Below are positions 33,696 through 42,489 of a stretch of DNA of 64,000 nt, piece after piece. Every line of letters starts with the position of its first letter. Positions within the stretch are counted from its first letter, which is position 1. Below the pieces are notes generated by a model that was given only the letters and a program-made list of their open reading frames with translations, was not told the DNA's origin and did no database searches. Source of the DNA: Paroceanicella profunda (GTDB taxonomy: Bacteria; Pseudomonadota; Alphaproteobacteria; Rhodobacterales; Rhodobacteraceae); assembly GCF_005887635.2 (NCBI RefSeq), contig NZ_CP040818.1:372001-436000 (forward strand). Direction: 5' to 3'. The translations under genes and the position numbers were made by a program.

Positions 33696-34454
33696 ATGCA
33701 GAGCCCGGACACACATGTCGAGATCAGTCGTGAGGGCGGGGTTCAGACCATCCGCCTCACCCGGCCTGAGAAGAAGAACGCGGTGACCGAGCAGATGTAC
33801 GGCGCCATCGCCGACGCGCTCACCACCGGTGACGCGGACCCGGGCGTGGGCGCCCACCTGTTCTGCGGCAGCGCGGGGGTGTTCAGCGCCGGACAGGACC
33901 TTTCCGCCTTCCTGGAACCCGGCAGTGGCGTGCCGCCGCAGCTGGACCGCTTCCTCGACGCGCAGGTGCTGGCCCGCAAGCCCATGGTCGCGGCGGTGGA
34001 CGGGCTGGCCATCGGCATCGGCACCACGCTGCTCCTGCAGTGCGACATGGTATTCTGCAGCCCCGGCGCGGTGTTCCGAACCCCGTTCACTGATCTCGGC
34101 GGCGTGCCGGAGAACGCCTCGTCGCTGATCGCCCCGCAGATCATGGGGCCGCTCTGGGCCTTCGAACTGCTGTGCCTGGGGGAGACCTTCGACGCGGAGC
34201 GCGCCCTTGCCGCCCGGCTGGTGAACGCGGTGCTTCCCGTGGAGGAGCTGGAGCCGCACGCCCGCGCCGTGGCGGCACGGCTGGCGGCCAAGCCGCCGCG
34301 CGCGCTGGAGGCGGCCCGGGCGCTGGTGCGCGGATCGGTGGAGGAGCGGCTCGCCGTCAGCCGGCGCGAGCGGCAGCTGTTCTTCGAGCGCATCCGCTCG
34401 GAGGAGGCCCGCGCCGCGCTGGCCGCCGCCTTCGGCTCACCGCGCCGGAACTGA
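33696..34454 (+). CDS. Enoyl-CoA hydratase/isomerase family protein (probably delta3,delta2-enoyl-CoA isomerase type)
   Basis: A 252-residue crotonase-fold protein. The oxyanion-hole strand is VFSAGQDLSAF (residues 62-72), and the second backbone donor region is VDGLAIGIGTTLLLQCD (101-117). The acid/base segment reads TDLGGVPENASSLIAPQIMG, with Glu139 in a PE-x-x-SS context. That is the arrangement of peroxisomal-type enoyl-CoA isomerases rather than the two-Glu hydratases, so double-bond isomerisation in beta-oxidation is favoured. GGAGG nine bases before the ATG fixes the start. It overlaps the convergent DMT gene by 18 bp. Confidence 0.85.
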   Translation: MQSPDTHVEISREGGVQTIRLTRPEKKNAVTEQMYGAIADALTTGDADPGVGAHLFCGSAGVFSAGQDLSAFLEPGSGVPPQLDRFLDAQVLARKPMVAAVDGLAIGIGTTLLLQCDMVFCSPGAVFRTPFTDLGGVPENASSLIAPQIMGPLWAFELLCLGETFDAERALAARLVNAVLPVEELEPHARAVAARLAAKPPRALEAARALVRGSVEERLAVSRRERQLFFERIRSEEARAALAAAFGSPRRN

Positions 34455-35363
34455 GACCGGCACCCGCACGCGCACGCTGACCGGCGTCGGGCGCAGCACG
34501 TCCAGCCGCGCGAGCAGCGCGGAGACCTGGCCCGGCCCGGCGGCGGTGATCAGCCCGCCGGCCACCAGCGCCACGAGGCCGCTCAGCGTCGCCTCGCCGG
34601 GGATCTCGCCGAAGAACACGATCCCGACGGCCACGGCCGCGATCACGTTGAAATAGGTGAAGGGCGCCAGCACCGTGGCCTCGCTCAGCCGGAAGGCGAG
34701 AATGGTGAGCAGGTGGCACATGGCGGAGAGCACGCCCAGGAGTGCCGCCCAGCACAGGTAGGTGGCATCGATGGCGGGCACGCCTTCGGCGAGGGCCAGC
34801 GGCGCGATCATCGCCGCGCCCATCAGGCTCTGCAGCGCCAGCGGGGCGAAGGTGCCGGAGGCCGCGCGGTGGGCGCGCGACACGGTGTAGAACCCGCCGA
34901 GCATCGCGCCCCCCGCCAGCGCCAGCAGCGTGCCCTGCTCCAGCCCCATCCCCGGGTCCATGATGATCACGGCACCCAGGATGCTGAGCAGCGAGCCGAT
35001 CACCCGGGTCCGGGTGAGCCGCTCGCCCAGGAAGATCACCGACAGCGCGGTGGAGACGATCGGGGCGATGAGGAACCCGCCCACGGCCTCGGCCATCGGC
35101 ACCATCGAGAGGGCCATGATGAAGCTGGTCATCGCGCCCATCATCAGCGCGGCGCTGAGCAGCTGGCCGCCGAGCCCGGCACGCTCGACGCGCAGCCTCT
35201 CGCCGCGCAGGCGCGCCGCGGCGAGCGAGACAAGCCCGGCGGACAGGTAGCGGGTGAAGCAGATGAAGATCGGCGCGTAGGTGAGGGACATTTCCTTCGC
35301 GACACCGTCGAGCGCCGGAGTGAGCGACATAGCGGCTAGAATGAACCAGATACCATTCTTCAT
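34437..35363 (-). CDS. DMT-family transporter (EamA domains)
   Basis: A 308-residue inner-membrane protein with about ten hydrophobic segments in two EamA repeats. Examples are MKNGIWFILAAMSLTPALDG, LGERLTRTRVIGSLLSILGA and VGIVFFGEIPGEATLSGLVA. It probably exports a small metabolite; the substrate cannot be told. The frame opens with TTG six codons earlier, but the ATG is preferred. The last six codons (rich in Val-Arg) overlap the 3' end of the convergent crotonase gene. Confidence 0.85.
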   Translation of the reverse strand: MKNGIWFILAAMSLTPALDGVAKEMSLTYAPIFICFTRYLSAGLVSLAAARLRGERLRVERAGLGGQLLSAALMMGAMTSFIMALSMVPMAEAVGGFLIAPIVSTALSVIFLGERLTRTRVIGSLLSILGAVIIMDPGMGLEQGTLLALAGGAMLGGFYTVSRAHRAASGTFAPLALQSLMGAAMIAPLALAEGVPAIDATYLCWAALLGVLSAMCHLLTILAFRLSEATVLAPFTYFNVIAAVAVGIVFFGEIPGEATLSGLVALVAGGLITAAGPGQVSALLARLDVLRPTPVSVRVRVPVSVPAR

Positions 35364-35575
35364 CTGTCTACCCTGTCTCAAATCTGTTTTTCGGCCATGG
35401 GCCGCAGCAAAAATGACGCCGCGCGCAACCAGAGGATGATTCCATTCTTACTAGACCGGAGATTGATCGCGCAAGAGTTGATACACACTTATTAACAATG
35501 AGTTATGGAAACCCTCGCGTTAACACCTGTGGCGTGCAGGGGGAACTTCACTCAACCGGAAATGATTTTGACGGA

Positions 35576-36349
35576 TCAGCGCCTTGCGGCGTCACTCTCC
35601 GGGAGATCGAGCGGGGCGGCATCGCGCAGCACCGCGAGGGCTGCGGCGGAGAAATCCGCGCCGTCGCGCAGGTGCCGGGCGCCGTCATGCATCACGAGGG
35701 GCGCGAGCAGCCGGAACGGGCCCCGCCCGCCCTTGCGCGCCGTCACGATGACACGGCCCGCCGCCCGCCCCTCGCGCGCGGTCACCGGCAGCACGCAGGC
35801 GTGGCCGGCGCGGGTGCCGAGGGCGCCGAGGATCTCGGGCAGCCGCTCGGCGCGCTGGATGAAGGTGAGCCTCCCGCCCGGGCGCAGCCGGCGCAGCGCG
35901 GCATCGACCCAGAGCGCCAGCGGCGTGGCGCTCTCGCGGTTGGCCCGGTCGCGGCCCGGGTCGGAGGCCGCCGGGCTGCCGGGGGCGAAATAGGGCGGGT
36001 TCGAGATCACGTGATCGAAGCTCAGCGTGCGCAGCGAGGCCGGCGGGTCCGCGAGGTCGCCGTCATGCAGCGTGAGTTCCAGCCCGGCCTCGGCCGCGTT
36101 GCGCCGGGCGAGGTCGGCATAGAGGGGCTGAAGCTCCAGCCCGTGCACCTCCAGCCCCGGCACCCGGGTGGCAAGGCACAGCCCCGCCGCCCCCACGCCG
36201 CAGCCCAGGTCCAGCACCCGGGCGCCGGCCACCGCGGGCACGGCCGCGGCCAGCAGCACCGGGTCGGTCGCGGCGCGATACCCGTCGCGCGGCTGCCAGA
36301 GCATCAGGCGGCCATCGAGGAAGGCATCGCGCGTGAGCGCTTCCGTCAT
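35576..36349 (-). CDS. tRNA1(Val) (adenine37-N6)-methyltransferase-like protein
   Basis: A 257-residue class I SAM-dependent methyltransferase. Motif I is VLDLGCGVGAAGLCLATRVPG (about residues 55-75), and the N6-adenine motif NPPYF follows HVISNPPYFAPGS. This NPPY plus the N-terminal DAFLDGRLMLWQPRDGYRAATDPVLLAA segment is typical of the TrmN6/YfiC group, which modifies A37 of tRNA-Val. The ATG overlaps the DUF2007 stop by four bases, so the two are coupled. A release-factor or rRNA substrate cannot be excluded. Confidence 0.75.
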   Translation of the reverse strand: MTEALTRDAFLDGRLMLWQPRDGYRAATDPVLLAAAVPAVAGARVLDLGCGVGAAGLCLATRVPGLEVHGLELQPLYADLARRNAAEAGLELTLHDGDLADPPASLRTLSFDHVISNPPYFAPGSPAASDPGRDRANRESATPLALWVDAALRRLRPGGRLTFIQRAERLPEILGALGTRAGHACVLPVTAREGRAAGRVIVTARKGGRGPFRLLAPLVMHDGARHLRDGADFSAAALAVLRDAAPLDLPESDAARR

Positions 36350-36567
36350 GGGTCGGGCGACCACTCGATTCCGTGGTCCTCGAGCATGCGGCGCGCCATG
36401 TGCAGCCCGCTCCGCGCCACCATGATCCGGCGCGGCAATACGCCGATACTGCCCTCCAGCACGCTCATATGGACGTCCAGAACGAAGCAGTCTATATCCT
36501 CGCCTTCGAGCAAGGCGGTGACGAGGGCGATGAGCGTCGGGTCGTTGGTTCGGAGGAGTTCCTGCAT
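36346..36567 (-). CDS. DUF2007 domain protein
   Basis: A 73-residue protein that begins MQELLRTNDPTLIALVTALL and contains GEDIDCFVLDVHMSVLEGSI and the basic RRIMVARSGLHMARRML. This matches the small DUF2007 (putative signal-transducing) family of unknown function. It is followed by the methyltransferase with an ATGA overlap and is divergent from the polyprenyl synthase 70 bp away. The upstream open frame (to 38,262) is antisense to real genes and is ignored. Confidence 0.8.
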   Translation of the reverse strand: MQELLRTNDPTLIALVTALLEGEDIDCFVLDVHMSVLEGSIGVLPRRIMVARSGLHMARRMLEDHGIEWSPDP

Positions 36568-36636
36568 GCCAACGGTGATACTTCGCCGGAGCCTGCAGGT
36601 CGAGACCGCGTTGCACGGGAATGCGAGAGGGGACGT

Positions 36637-37626
36637 ATGCTGACCGGGGATCCGCTGGAACAACTCATGTCGCGGCTGGGCACCGACCTTGACGCCGTGA
36701 ACCGCCTGATCCGGGAGCGCATGGCCAGCGAGCACGCGCCGCGCATCCCGGAAGTGACCGCCCATCTGATCGAGGCCGGCGGCAAGCGCATCCGCCCGCT
36801 GCTCACCGTGGCCGCCGCGCGCATCTGCGGCTACGAGGGCCCGCATCACCTCGGCCTCGCCGCCACGGTGGAATTCATCCACACCGCCACCCTGCTGCAT
36901 GACGACGTGGTCGACGAGAGCAGCCAGCGCCGCGGCCGGCCCACGGCCAACCTGCTCTGGGACAACCAGTCCTCCGTGCTGGTGGGGGATTATCTCTTCG
37001 CCCGCGCCTTCCAGCTCATGGTCGAGCCGGGCAACCTCAAGGTGCTTTCCATCCTCTCGAACGCCGCCGCGGTGATCGCGGAGGGCGAGGTGCTGCAGCT
37101 CGCGAAGGCGCGTTCGCTCGACATGGACGAGGCCACCTACATGCAGGTGATCCGCGGCAAGACCGCGGCGCTCTTCGCCGCGGCCTGCGAGGCGGGTGCC
37201 GAGATCGCCGGCGCCGATGCAATGCATGCCGCGGCCCTGCGCGACTACGGCAATGCGCTCGGCATCAGCTTCCAGATCGCCGACGATCTGCTGGATTACG
37301 GCGGCAAGTCCGCCCAGCTCGGCAAGAACACCGGCGACGATTTCCGCGAGGGCAAGGTCACCCTGCCGGTGCTCTACGCGCTGGAGGCCGCCGCCGAGGA
37401 GGAGCGCGCCTTCTGGACCCGCGTGATCGAAACCGGGGACCAGCGCGACGGCGACCTCGAACAGGCCCTCGCGCTGATGCAGCGCCACGGCGCGCTGGAG
37501 AGCACGCGCGCCCGCGCGCTCGACATCTCCGCCGAGGCCAAGGCCCGGCTGGAGGACCTGCCGCGCGGCGAGCTGACCAGCCTGCTCTCGGACCTCGCCG
37601 ATTTCGTCGTCTCCCGGGTGGTCTGA
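36637..37626 (+). CDS. ispB: Long-chain polyprenyl diphosphate synthase (octa/decaprenyl)
   Basis: A 329-residue all-alpha prenyltransferase that adds IPP units to make the ubiquinone side chain. It has GGKRIRPLL, the first Asp-rich motif LLHDDVVDES with a downstream RRGRPTAN, and the second Asp-rich motif QIADDLLDYGG. The two residues before the first motif are small or medium, allowing long chains; exact length (C40 or C50) cannot be read. AGGGG stands just before the ATG; an 88-codon in-frame extension overlaps the divergent gene and is rejected. Confidence 0.9.
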   Translation: MLTGDPLEQLMSRLGTDLDAVNRLIRERMASEHAPRIPEVTAHLIEAGGKRIRPLLTVAAARICGYEGPHHLGLAATVEFIHTATLLHDDVVDESSQRRGRPTANLLWDNQSSVLVGDYLFARAFQLMVEPGNLKVLSILSNAAAVIAEGEVLQLAKARSLDMDEATYMQVIRGKTAALFAAACEAGAEIAGADAMHAAALRDYGNALGISFQIADDLLDYGGKSAQLGKNTGDDFREGKVTLPVLYALEAAAEEERAFWTRVIETGDQRDGDLEQALALMQRHGALESTRARALDISAEAKARLEDLPRGELTSLLSDLADFVVSRVV

Positions 37627-37994
37627 CCGCCCGGCACCGCGACAGGCGCGCGCGTCCACGCCCTGACGCCATGGCCCCCCGGGCCGTGGCCCGCCGGGCC
37701 AACCCGGCGACAGATGCGACGCGCGCCCGCCTCCCCGGTCATGCCCGGCGCGCCAGGTGTCCGCCGAACCCCGCATCCCCGGCCATCCGCGGCGCGCCGA
37801 GTCCCGCACCCCACCGCTCCGCCGGCGTGCTTGCGCGCGCCGCCGGGCCGGCCCCGTGCCGTCCGGGCGGCCTGCCGGCTGCACCGCCCCCGCCTGCACT
37901 GCCCGGTCGCCGGGTCCGCCGAGGCGCGATGCCCCAGCCGGCAGCGCCCTGCCCGGGTGTGGAAGCCCGGGGCGTTTCCCGCCGCTCCGCAGGG
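37627..37994. other. Gap between convergent ispB and dprA
   Basis: 368 bp of very GC-rich sequence. No gene, clear terminator or repeat array is recognised. The several open frames are Pro/Arg/Ala-rich shadows. Confidence 0.45.
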
Positions 37995-39185
37995 TCAGTC
38001 TGCCAGCACCAGCCCGCCGCCGGGGCGGCGCTCGACGCGGCCGGTGAGTTCCAGTTCGCCGATGGCCTGCAGAACCTGCGCGGGCGGCGCACCGGCCTGG
38101 CGCAGGATGTCGTCCTCCGAGGCCGGGGTGTGCGACAGGAGGGCTTCGACCCGCGTCAGCAGCGGCGTGGCGCCATCGGGCGTGCAGGGTCCGGCATCGC
38201 CCGCCATGTCGCGCGGGCCGGGTTCCGGCGGCGCGTCCGGCGCGTCCCCGGCATCGGGCCAATGGGCCACGCGCAGCGCGGTGGTGCCGGCGTAGCCCAG
38301 CGCCTCCTCCACGTCATCGGCATGGCGCACCAGCGCGGCGCCCTGCCGCAACAGGCGGTTGCAGCCGCCGGCGCGCGGGTCCAGCGGCGACCCCGGAACC
38401 GCCATCACCTCCCGGCCCTGTTCCAGCGCCAGCCGCGCGGTGATGAGGGAGCCGGACCGGTCCGCCGCCTCGACCAGCACCACCGCGCGCGACAGCCCGG
38501 AGACGATCCGGTTGCGGCGCGGGAAATGCCGGGACGTGGGCTGCTCGCCCAGCGGCGCCTCGCTCAGCAACAGGCCGTTGAGGGAGATCTCCTCCGCGAG
38601 ATCGGCGTTCTCGGCCGGGTAGACCCGGTCCAGCCCGCCGGCGAGCACGGCGATCGTCCCGCTTGCCAGCGACACGCGGTGCGCCGCGGTGTCGATGCCG
38701 CGCGCCAGGCCCGAGACGATGGTGTGGCCGCGCCCGCCCAGCTCCTGCGCCAGCAGCGCGGCCATGCGCCGCCCGGTCGAGGACGCGTTGCGCGCCCCCA
38801 CCACCGCGATGCAGGAGCCGCAGGCCAGCCCCGGGGCGCCCCGGGCCCAGAGCAGCGGCGGAGGGTCGGGGATCTGCGCCAGCAGCGCCGGATACTCCGG
38901 CGCGCCGAGGCAGAGCAGCCGCGCGCCCAGTGCCCGCGCCCGCTCCAACTCCGTGTCCACCGCGCCGGGCGCGGCGGGCTCGAAGCGCTTGCCGCTCTCC
39001 GTCGTCAGCCCCGGCAGGGCCTCCAGCGCCGCCTCCGCGGAACCGAACCGTGTCACCAGCGCCCGGAAGCCGCGCGGGCCCACGTTCCGGCTGCGCGCGA
39101 GGCGCAGCCAGGCGTGCACCTCCGCCCCGCTGCGCGGCGGCGTGAAGGACATGGGGTCTGGGAGGGGGGAGAGGGGAGAATTCAT
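37995..39185 (-). CDS. dprA: DNA-processing protein DprA
   Basis: A 396-residue DprA/Smf, which protects incoming single-stranded DNA and loads RecA during transformation. An N-terminal helical domain (GAEVHAWLRLARSRNVGPRG) precedes the Rossmann core with VGARNASSTGRRMAALLAQE, SGLARGIDTAAH, FPRRNRIVSGLSRAVVLVEA and GCNRLLRQGA. A C-terminal winged-helix region follows (EDDILRQAGAPPAQVLQAIG). It lies downstream of plsY in the block pyrB-pyrC-plsY-dprA. Confidence 0.93.
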   Translation of the reverse strand: MNSPLSPLPDPMSFTPPRSGAEVHAWLRLARSRNVGPRGFRALVTRFGSAEAALEALPGLTTESGKRFEPAAPGAVDTELERARALGARLLCLGAPEYPALLAQIPDPPPLLWARGAPGLACGSCIAVVGARNASSTGRRMAALLAQELGGRGHTIVSGLARGIDTAAHRVSLASGTIAVLAGGLDRVYPAENADLAEEISLNGLLLSEAPLGEQPTSRHFPRRNRIVSGLSRAVVLVEAADRSGSLITARLALEQGREVMAVPGSPLDPRAGGCNRLLRQGAALVRHADDVEEALGYAGTTALRVAHWPDAGDAPDAPPEPGPRDMAGDAGPCTPDGATPLLTRVEALLSHTPASEDDILRQAGAPPAQVLQAIGELELTGRVERRPGGGLVLAD

Positions 39186-39319
39186 GCGGGCGCCTTCCGG
39201 GCTGGGACCCGGAATTCAGGCCGCATCCGGGTTAATGGCCGGTTAAGGCACGCGCCGGCCGATCCCCCCGCGGGCGCCCGCCCGCTCCGCCCGTGCGGGA
39301 GCGGCGGGGGCCCCGCGCG

Positions 39320-39940
39320 TCAGGCGCGCTTGCCGATCCGCGGTTCCGCACCGCGCAGCAGCCGGGCGATGTTCGCGCGGTGGGAGAGGAAGATCATCAC
39401 CGCCAGCAGCACCCCGACCCAGACCGCCCCGCGCGCGCCCGCCACCGCCAGCCACACCGGCGACAGCGCCGCCGCCACCAGCGCGGAGAGCGAGGAATAG
39501 CGCAGCGTGAAGGCCACCACGAGCCAGGTCGCGCAGGCCATCAGCGCGGCCGGCCAGCTGAGCGCGAAGAGGATGCCGAGATAGGTCGCCACCCCCTTGC
39601 CGCCACGAAACCCGATCCACACCGGGAAGAGATGCCCCAGGAAGGCGCCGATGGCCGCCACCTGCGCCGGCAGCGGCCCGGCCGTCGCACCCAGCACCAG
39701 CACCGGGATCGTGCCCTTCAGCGCGTCCCCCAGCAGGGTGACCGCGGCCGCGCCCTTGTGGCCGGAGCGCAGGACATTGGTGGCCCCGATGTTGCCCGAG
39801 CCCTGCTTGCGCGGGTCGGTGAGGCCGAAGAGCTTCGAGGAGAGCACCCCGAAGGGGATGGACCCGCAAAGATAGCCGATCGCCAGCGCGAGCAGCAGCA
39901 GCCCCGGTCGGGCGGCCAGATCCGGAATGTATGCGTCCAT
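39320..39940 (-). CDS. plsY: Glycerol-3-phosphate acyltransferase PlsY
   Basis: A 206-residue inner-membrane enzyme that transfers an acyl group from acyl-phosphate to glycerol-3-phosphate, the first step of phospholipid synthesis. The three family motifs are present: GSIPFG with TDPRKQGSGNIGATN, HLFPVWIGFRGGKGVATYLG and the C-terminal SHRANIARLLRGAE. About five membrane segments. Its ATG shares one base with the pyrC stop (TGATG), giving direct coupling to the pyrimidine genes. Confidence 0.95.
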   Translation of the reverse strand: MDAYIPDLAARPGLLLLALAIGYLCGSIPFGVLSSKLFGLTDPRKQGSGNIGATNVLRSGHKGAAAVTLLGDALKGTIPVLVLGATAGPLPAQVAAIGAFLGHLFPVWIGFRGGKGVATYLGILFALSWPAALMACATWLVVAFTLRYSSLSALVAAALSPVWLAVAGARGAVWVGVLLAVMIFLSHRANIARLLRGAEPRIGKRA

Positions 39941-41226
39941 CAGCCCTGCTCCCGCGTGAACACCCGGCGTCCGCCGACCCAGGTGCCGAAAACCCGTCCC
40001 TGCATGCGCCGCTGGTCGAACGGCGTGTTCTTCGACTTGGAGCGCAGCGTGTAGCGGTCAAGCACGAAGGGGGCGTCCGGGTCGAACAGCACCAGGTCGG
40101 CCGGGGCGCCGGCGGAAAGGCGCCCGCCGTCGAGCCCCAGCAGCCGCGCCGGGTTGGTCGACAGGCAGGCGAAGAGCCGCGGCAGGCTGACCATGCCGGA
40201 ATGGACCATCTGCAGCGCCGCGGGCAGCAGCGTTTCCAGGCCCACGGCGCCGGGCGCGGCCTCCTCGAAGGGCAGGCGCTTGGATTCCTCGTCCTGCGGG
40301 GTGTGGAAGGAGCCGATCACGTCGATCAGCCCGTCCGCCACCGCCTGGACCAGCGCCACGCGGTCGGTCTCCGGGCGCAGCGGCGGGGTGATCCGGAAGA
40401 AGGTACGGTAATCGGCGATGTCGTATTCGTTCAGCGTGAGGTGGTGAACATTCGCCCCCGCCGTCACCCGCAGCCCCTGCGCCTTCGCCGCCGCCAGCAG
40501 CGGCAGGGCGGCGGCGGTGGAGATCTGGTCGGCATGGGCGCGCCCGCCGGTGAGCTCCACCAGGGCGAGATCGCGGGCAAGCTGCATCTTCTCGGCCATG
40601 GCCGGCACGGCGGGCAGCCCCAGCAGCGAGGCGAAGGCCCCCGCGGTGGCCGCGCTTCCCGCCGAGAGCACCGGCTCCTGCGGATGGAAGATCACCAGCG
40701 CGTCGAGCCCCAGCGCATAGGTGAGCGCGCGCTGCAGCAGGCGGGTGTTGTGCACCGGGCGCACCCCGTCGGTGAAGGCCACGGCGCCGGCGTCGCCCAG
40801 CAGGCCCATCTCCACCATCTCGCGGCCCTCGCGCCCCTTGGTGAGCGAGGCCATGGGCAGCACCCGCACCGGGCTCGCCTCCCGCGCGCGGCGGGAGACG
40901 AATTCCAGCGTTTCCGGGTCGTCGATCGGGGGGAGCGTGTCCGGGCGGGTGACCATGGTGGTCACCCCGCCCGCCGCCGCCGCCAGCCCGCCGGTCCGGA
41001 AGCTTTCCTTGTGGCGCTCGCCCGGCTCGCCGATCTTGACCCCGATGTCGATGATGCCGGGGGCAAGGCAGCGCCCGCCGCACTCCACGGTCTCGTCCGC
41101 CGCGGGCAGCCCGGCGCCCTCGGGGAAGACGGCGGCGATGCCCCCCTCCTCCACGAGCAACGCGCCGCGCCCCTCGGTTCCGGCTTCGGGGTCGATGAGG
41201 CGGGCATTGGCGAACAGGGTCTTCAT
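39940..41226 (-). CDS. pyrC: Dihydroorotase-like protein (probably inactive partner of PyrB)
   Basis: A 428-residue amidohydrolase-fold protein. The usual DxHxH metal site is changed: GIIDIGVKIGEPG has Gly62 and Lys64 where the two histidines belong. The usual catalytic Asp region (normally TDHAPH) reads IGSFHTPQDEESK. The Asn-Val-His-His segment remains. This matches the noncatalytic PyrC' type, which in other bacteria is needed to assemble active aspartate carbamoyltransferase with PyrB. The open frame continues 33 codons upstream, but MKTLFANARLID fits the family. No Shine-Dalgarno is seen; the start overlaps the stop of a small ORF, suggesting coupled translation. Confidence 0.88.
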   Translation of the reverse strand: MKTLFANARLIDPEAGTEGRGALLVEEGGIAAVFPEGAGLPAADETVECGGRCLAPGIIDIGVKIGEPGERHKESFRTGGLAAAAGGVTTMVTRPDTLPPIDDPETLEFVSRRAREASPVRVLPMASLTKGREGREMVEMGLLGDAGAVAFTDGVRPVHNTRLLQRALTYALGLDALVIFHPQEPVLSAGSAATAGAFASLLGLPAVPAMAEKMQLARDLALVELTGGRAHADQISTAAALPLLAAAKAQGLRVTAGANVHHLTLNEYDIADYRTFFRITPPLRPETDRVALVQAVADGLIDVIGSFHTPQDEESKRLPFEEAAPGAVGLETLLPAALQMVHSGMVSLPRLFACLSTNPARLLGLDGGRLSAGAPADLVLFDPDAPFVLDRYTLRSKSKNTPFDQRRMQGRVFGTWVGGRRVFTREQG

Positions 41227-41339
41227 CGGGTCAGGGCATCCACTCGGGGTTTGAAGACGGTCAGCAGACGGCTCCCGGCCCGGCGGGATATCCCGAGCGG
41301 GGTGGGCGCGCAGGTGGTCAGGCAATGAAGGCGGCGCAT
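41223..41339 (-). CDS. Small ORF between pyrB and pyrC, unknown function
   Basis: A 38-codon frame starting MRRLHCLTTCAPTPLGISRR, with two Cys and a basic second half. AGGAGG stands eight bases before its ATG, the best ribosome-binding site in this block. Its TGA overlaps the pyrC ATG (ATGA). The frame can also be entered at an ATG at 41,387 that overlaps the pyrB stop, giving 54 residues that tile the gap exactly. I do not recognise a family. It may be a leader peptide that drives pyrC translation, or a small real protein. Confidence 0.5.
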   Translation of the reverse strand: MRRLHCLTTCAPTPLGISRRAGSRLLTVFKPRVDALTR

Positions 41340-41379
41340 GTCACGGTCCTCCTGCGGGGCTGACGGTCCGGTCAGCGTA

Positions 41380-42312
41380 TCAGACATCGATCCCCGTGGG
41401 GCCGTTGTGGCGCGAGAGCAGGTCGAGCACGGCCATGCGCACGGCAACGCCCATCTCCACCTGCTCCTGGATCACCGAGCGGTTGATGTCGTCGGCGATC
41501 TCGCCGTCGATCTCCACGCCGCGGTTCATCGGGCCGGGGTGCATCACGATGGCGTCGTCCCTGGCGAAGGAGAGCTTCTCCGCGTCCAGCCCCCAGCGGT
41601 GGAAATACTCGCGCTCGGAGGGGATGAACCCGCCGTCCATCCGCTCCTTCTGCAGGCGCAGCATCATCACCACGTCGGCGCCGGCGAGGCCCTCGCGCAT
41701 GTCCTCGAACACCTCGACGCCGAACTTGTCCACCCCCGTGGGCATCAGCGTGCGCGGGCCCACCAGGCGCACCCGGTTCTCCATCTTGCCGAGCAGGAAC
41801 AGGTTGGAGCGCGCCACCCGGCTGTGGGCGATGTCGCCGCAGATGGCCACGGTGAGCCGGTGCAGCCGGCCCTTGCGGCGGCGGATGGTGAGCGCGTCGA
41901 GCAGGGCCTGCGTGGGGTGCTCGTGCCGGCCGTCGCCGGCGTTGATCACCGCGCAGTTCACCTTCTCGGCCAGCAGGGCCACGGCGCCGGAATTCTGGTG
42001 CCGCACGACGAGGAGATCGGGGTGCATCGCGTTGAGGGTGAGCGCGGTGTCGATCAGCGTCTCGCCCTTCTTCACGCTGGAGGTGGCCATGGACATGTTC
42101 AGCACGTCGGCCCCGAGCCGCTTTCCGGCGATCTCGAAGCTCGCCTGGGTGCGGGTGGAGTTCTCGAAGAACATGTTGACCATGGTCTTGCCCTCCAGCC
42201 CGCCGGCATGCTTGTCGTTCTGGCGGTTGCGGGAGACGTATCGCTCGGAGAGGTCGAGAATGTCGGTGATCTGGCCCTGGGAAAGGCCCTCGATACCCAG
42301 TAGGTGCCGCAT
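41380..42312 (-). CDS. pyrB: Aspartate carbamoyltransferase catalytic subunit
   Basis: A 310-residue ATCase that makes N-carbamoyl-L-aspartate from carbamoyl phosphate and aspartate in UMP synthesis. The carbamoyl-phosphate motif is [25 protein letters not shown] and [11 protein letters not shown] are also present. It starts at [12 protein letters not shown]; an upstream extension of 49 codons lacks family similarity. No pyrI is seen. The neighbouring metal-site-less pyrC suggests a PyrB-PyrC' dodecamer as in pseudomonads. Confidence 0.95.
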   Translation of the reverse strand: MRHLLGIEGLSQGQITDILDLSERYVSRNRQNDKHAGGLEGKTMVNMFFENSTRTQASFEIAGKRLGADVLNMSMATSSVKKGETLIDTALTLNAMHPDLLVVRHQNSGAVALLAEKVNCAVINAGDGRHEHPTQALLDALTIRRRKGRLHRLTVAICGDIAHSRVARSNLFLLGKMENRVRLVGPRTLMPTGVDKFGVEVFEDMREGLAGADVVMMLRLQKERMDGGFIPSEREYFHRWGLDAEKLSFARDDAIVMHPGPMNRGVEIDGEIADDINRSVIQEQVEMGVAVRMAVLDLLSRHNGPTGIDV

Positions 42313-42489
42313 GGGCCGCCTCCCCGCTCGGTGCTGTGCGAGGGGGTTATGGCATCGGCACGGGCGCGGAGCAAGGGTCTCGTGCCCGCCCCTCCCCGGC
42401 CGGGCGGGAGGCTCCGCCGCCCCGGGCGGGACGGCAGGCGGCCGCGGCGCGCGGGCCACCGGCTGCGACCCCGAAGGGGTGGGCCGGGC

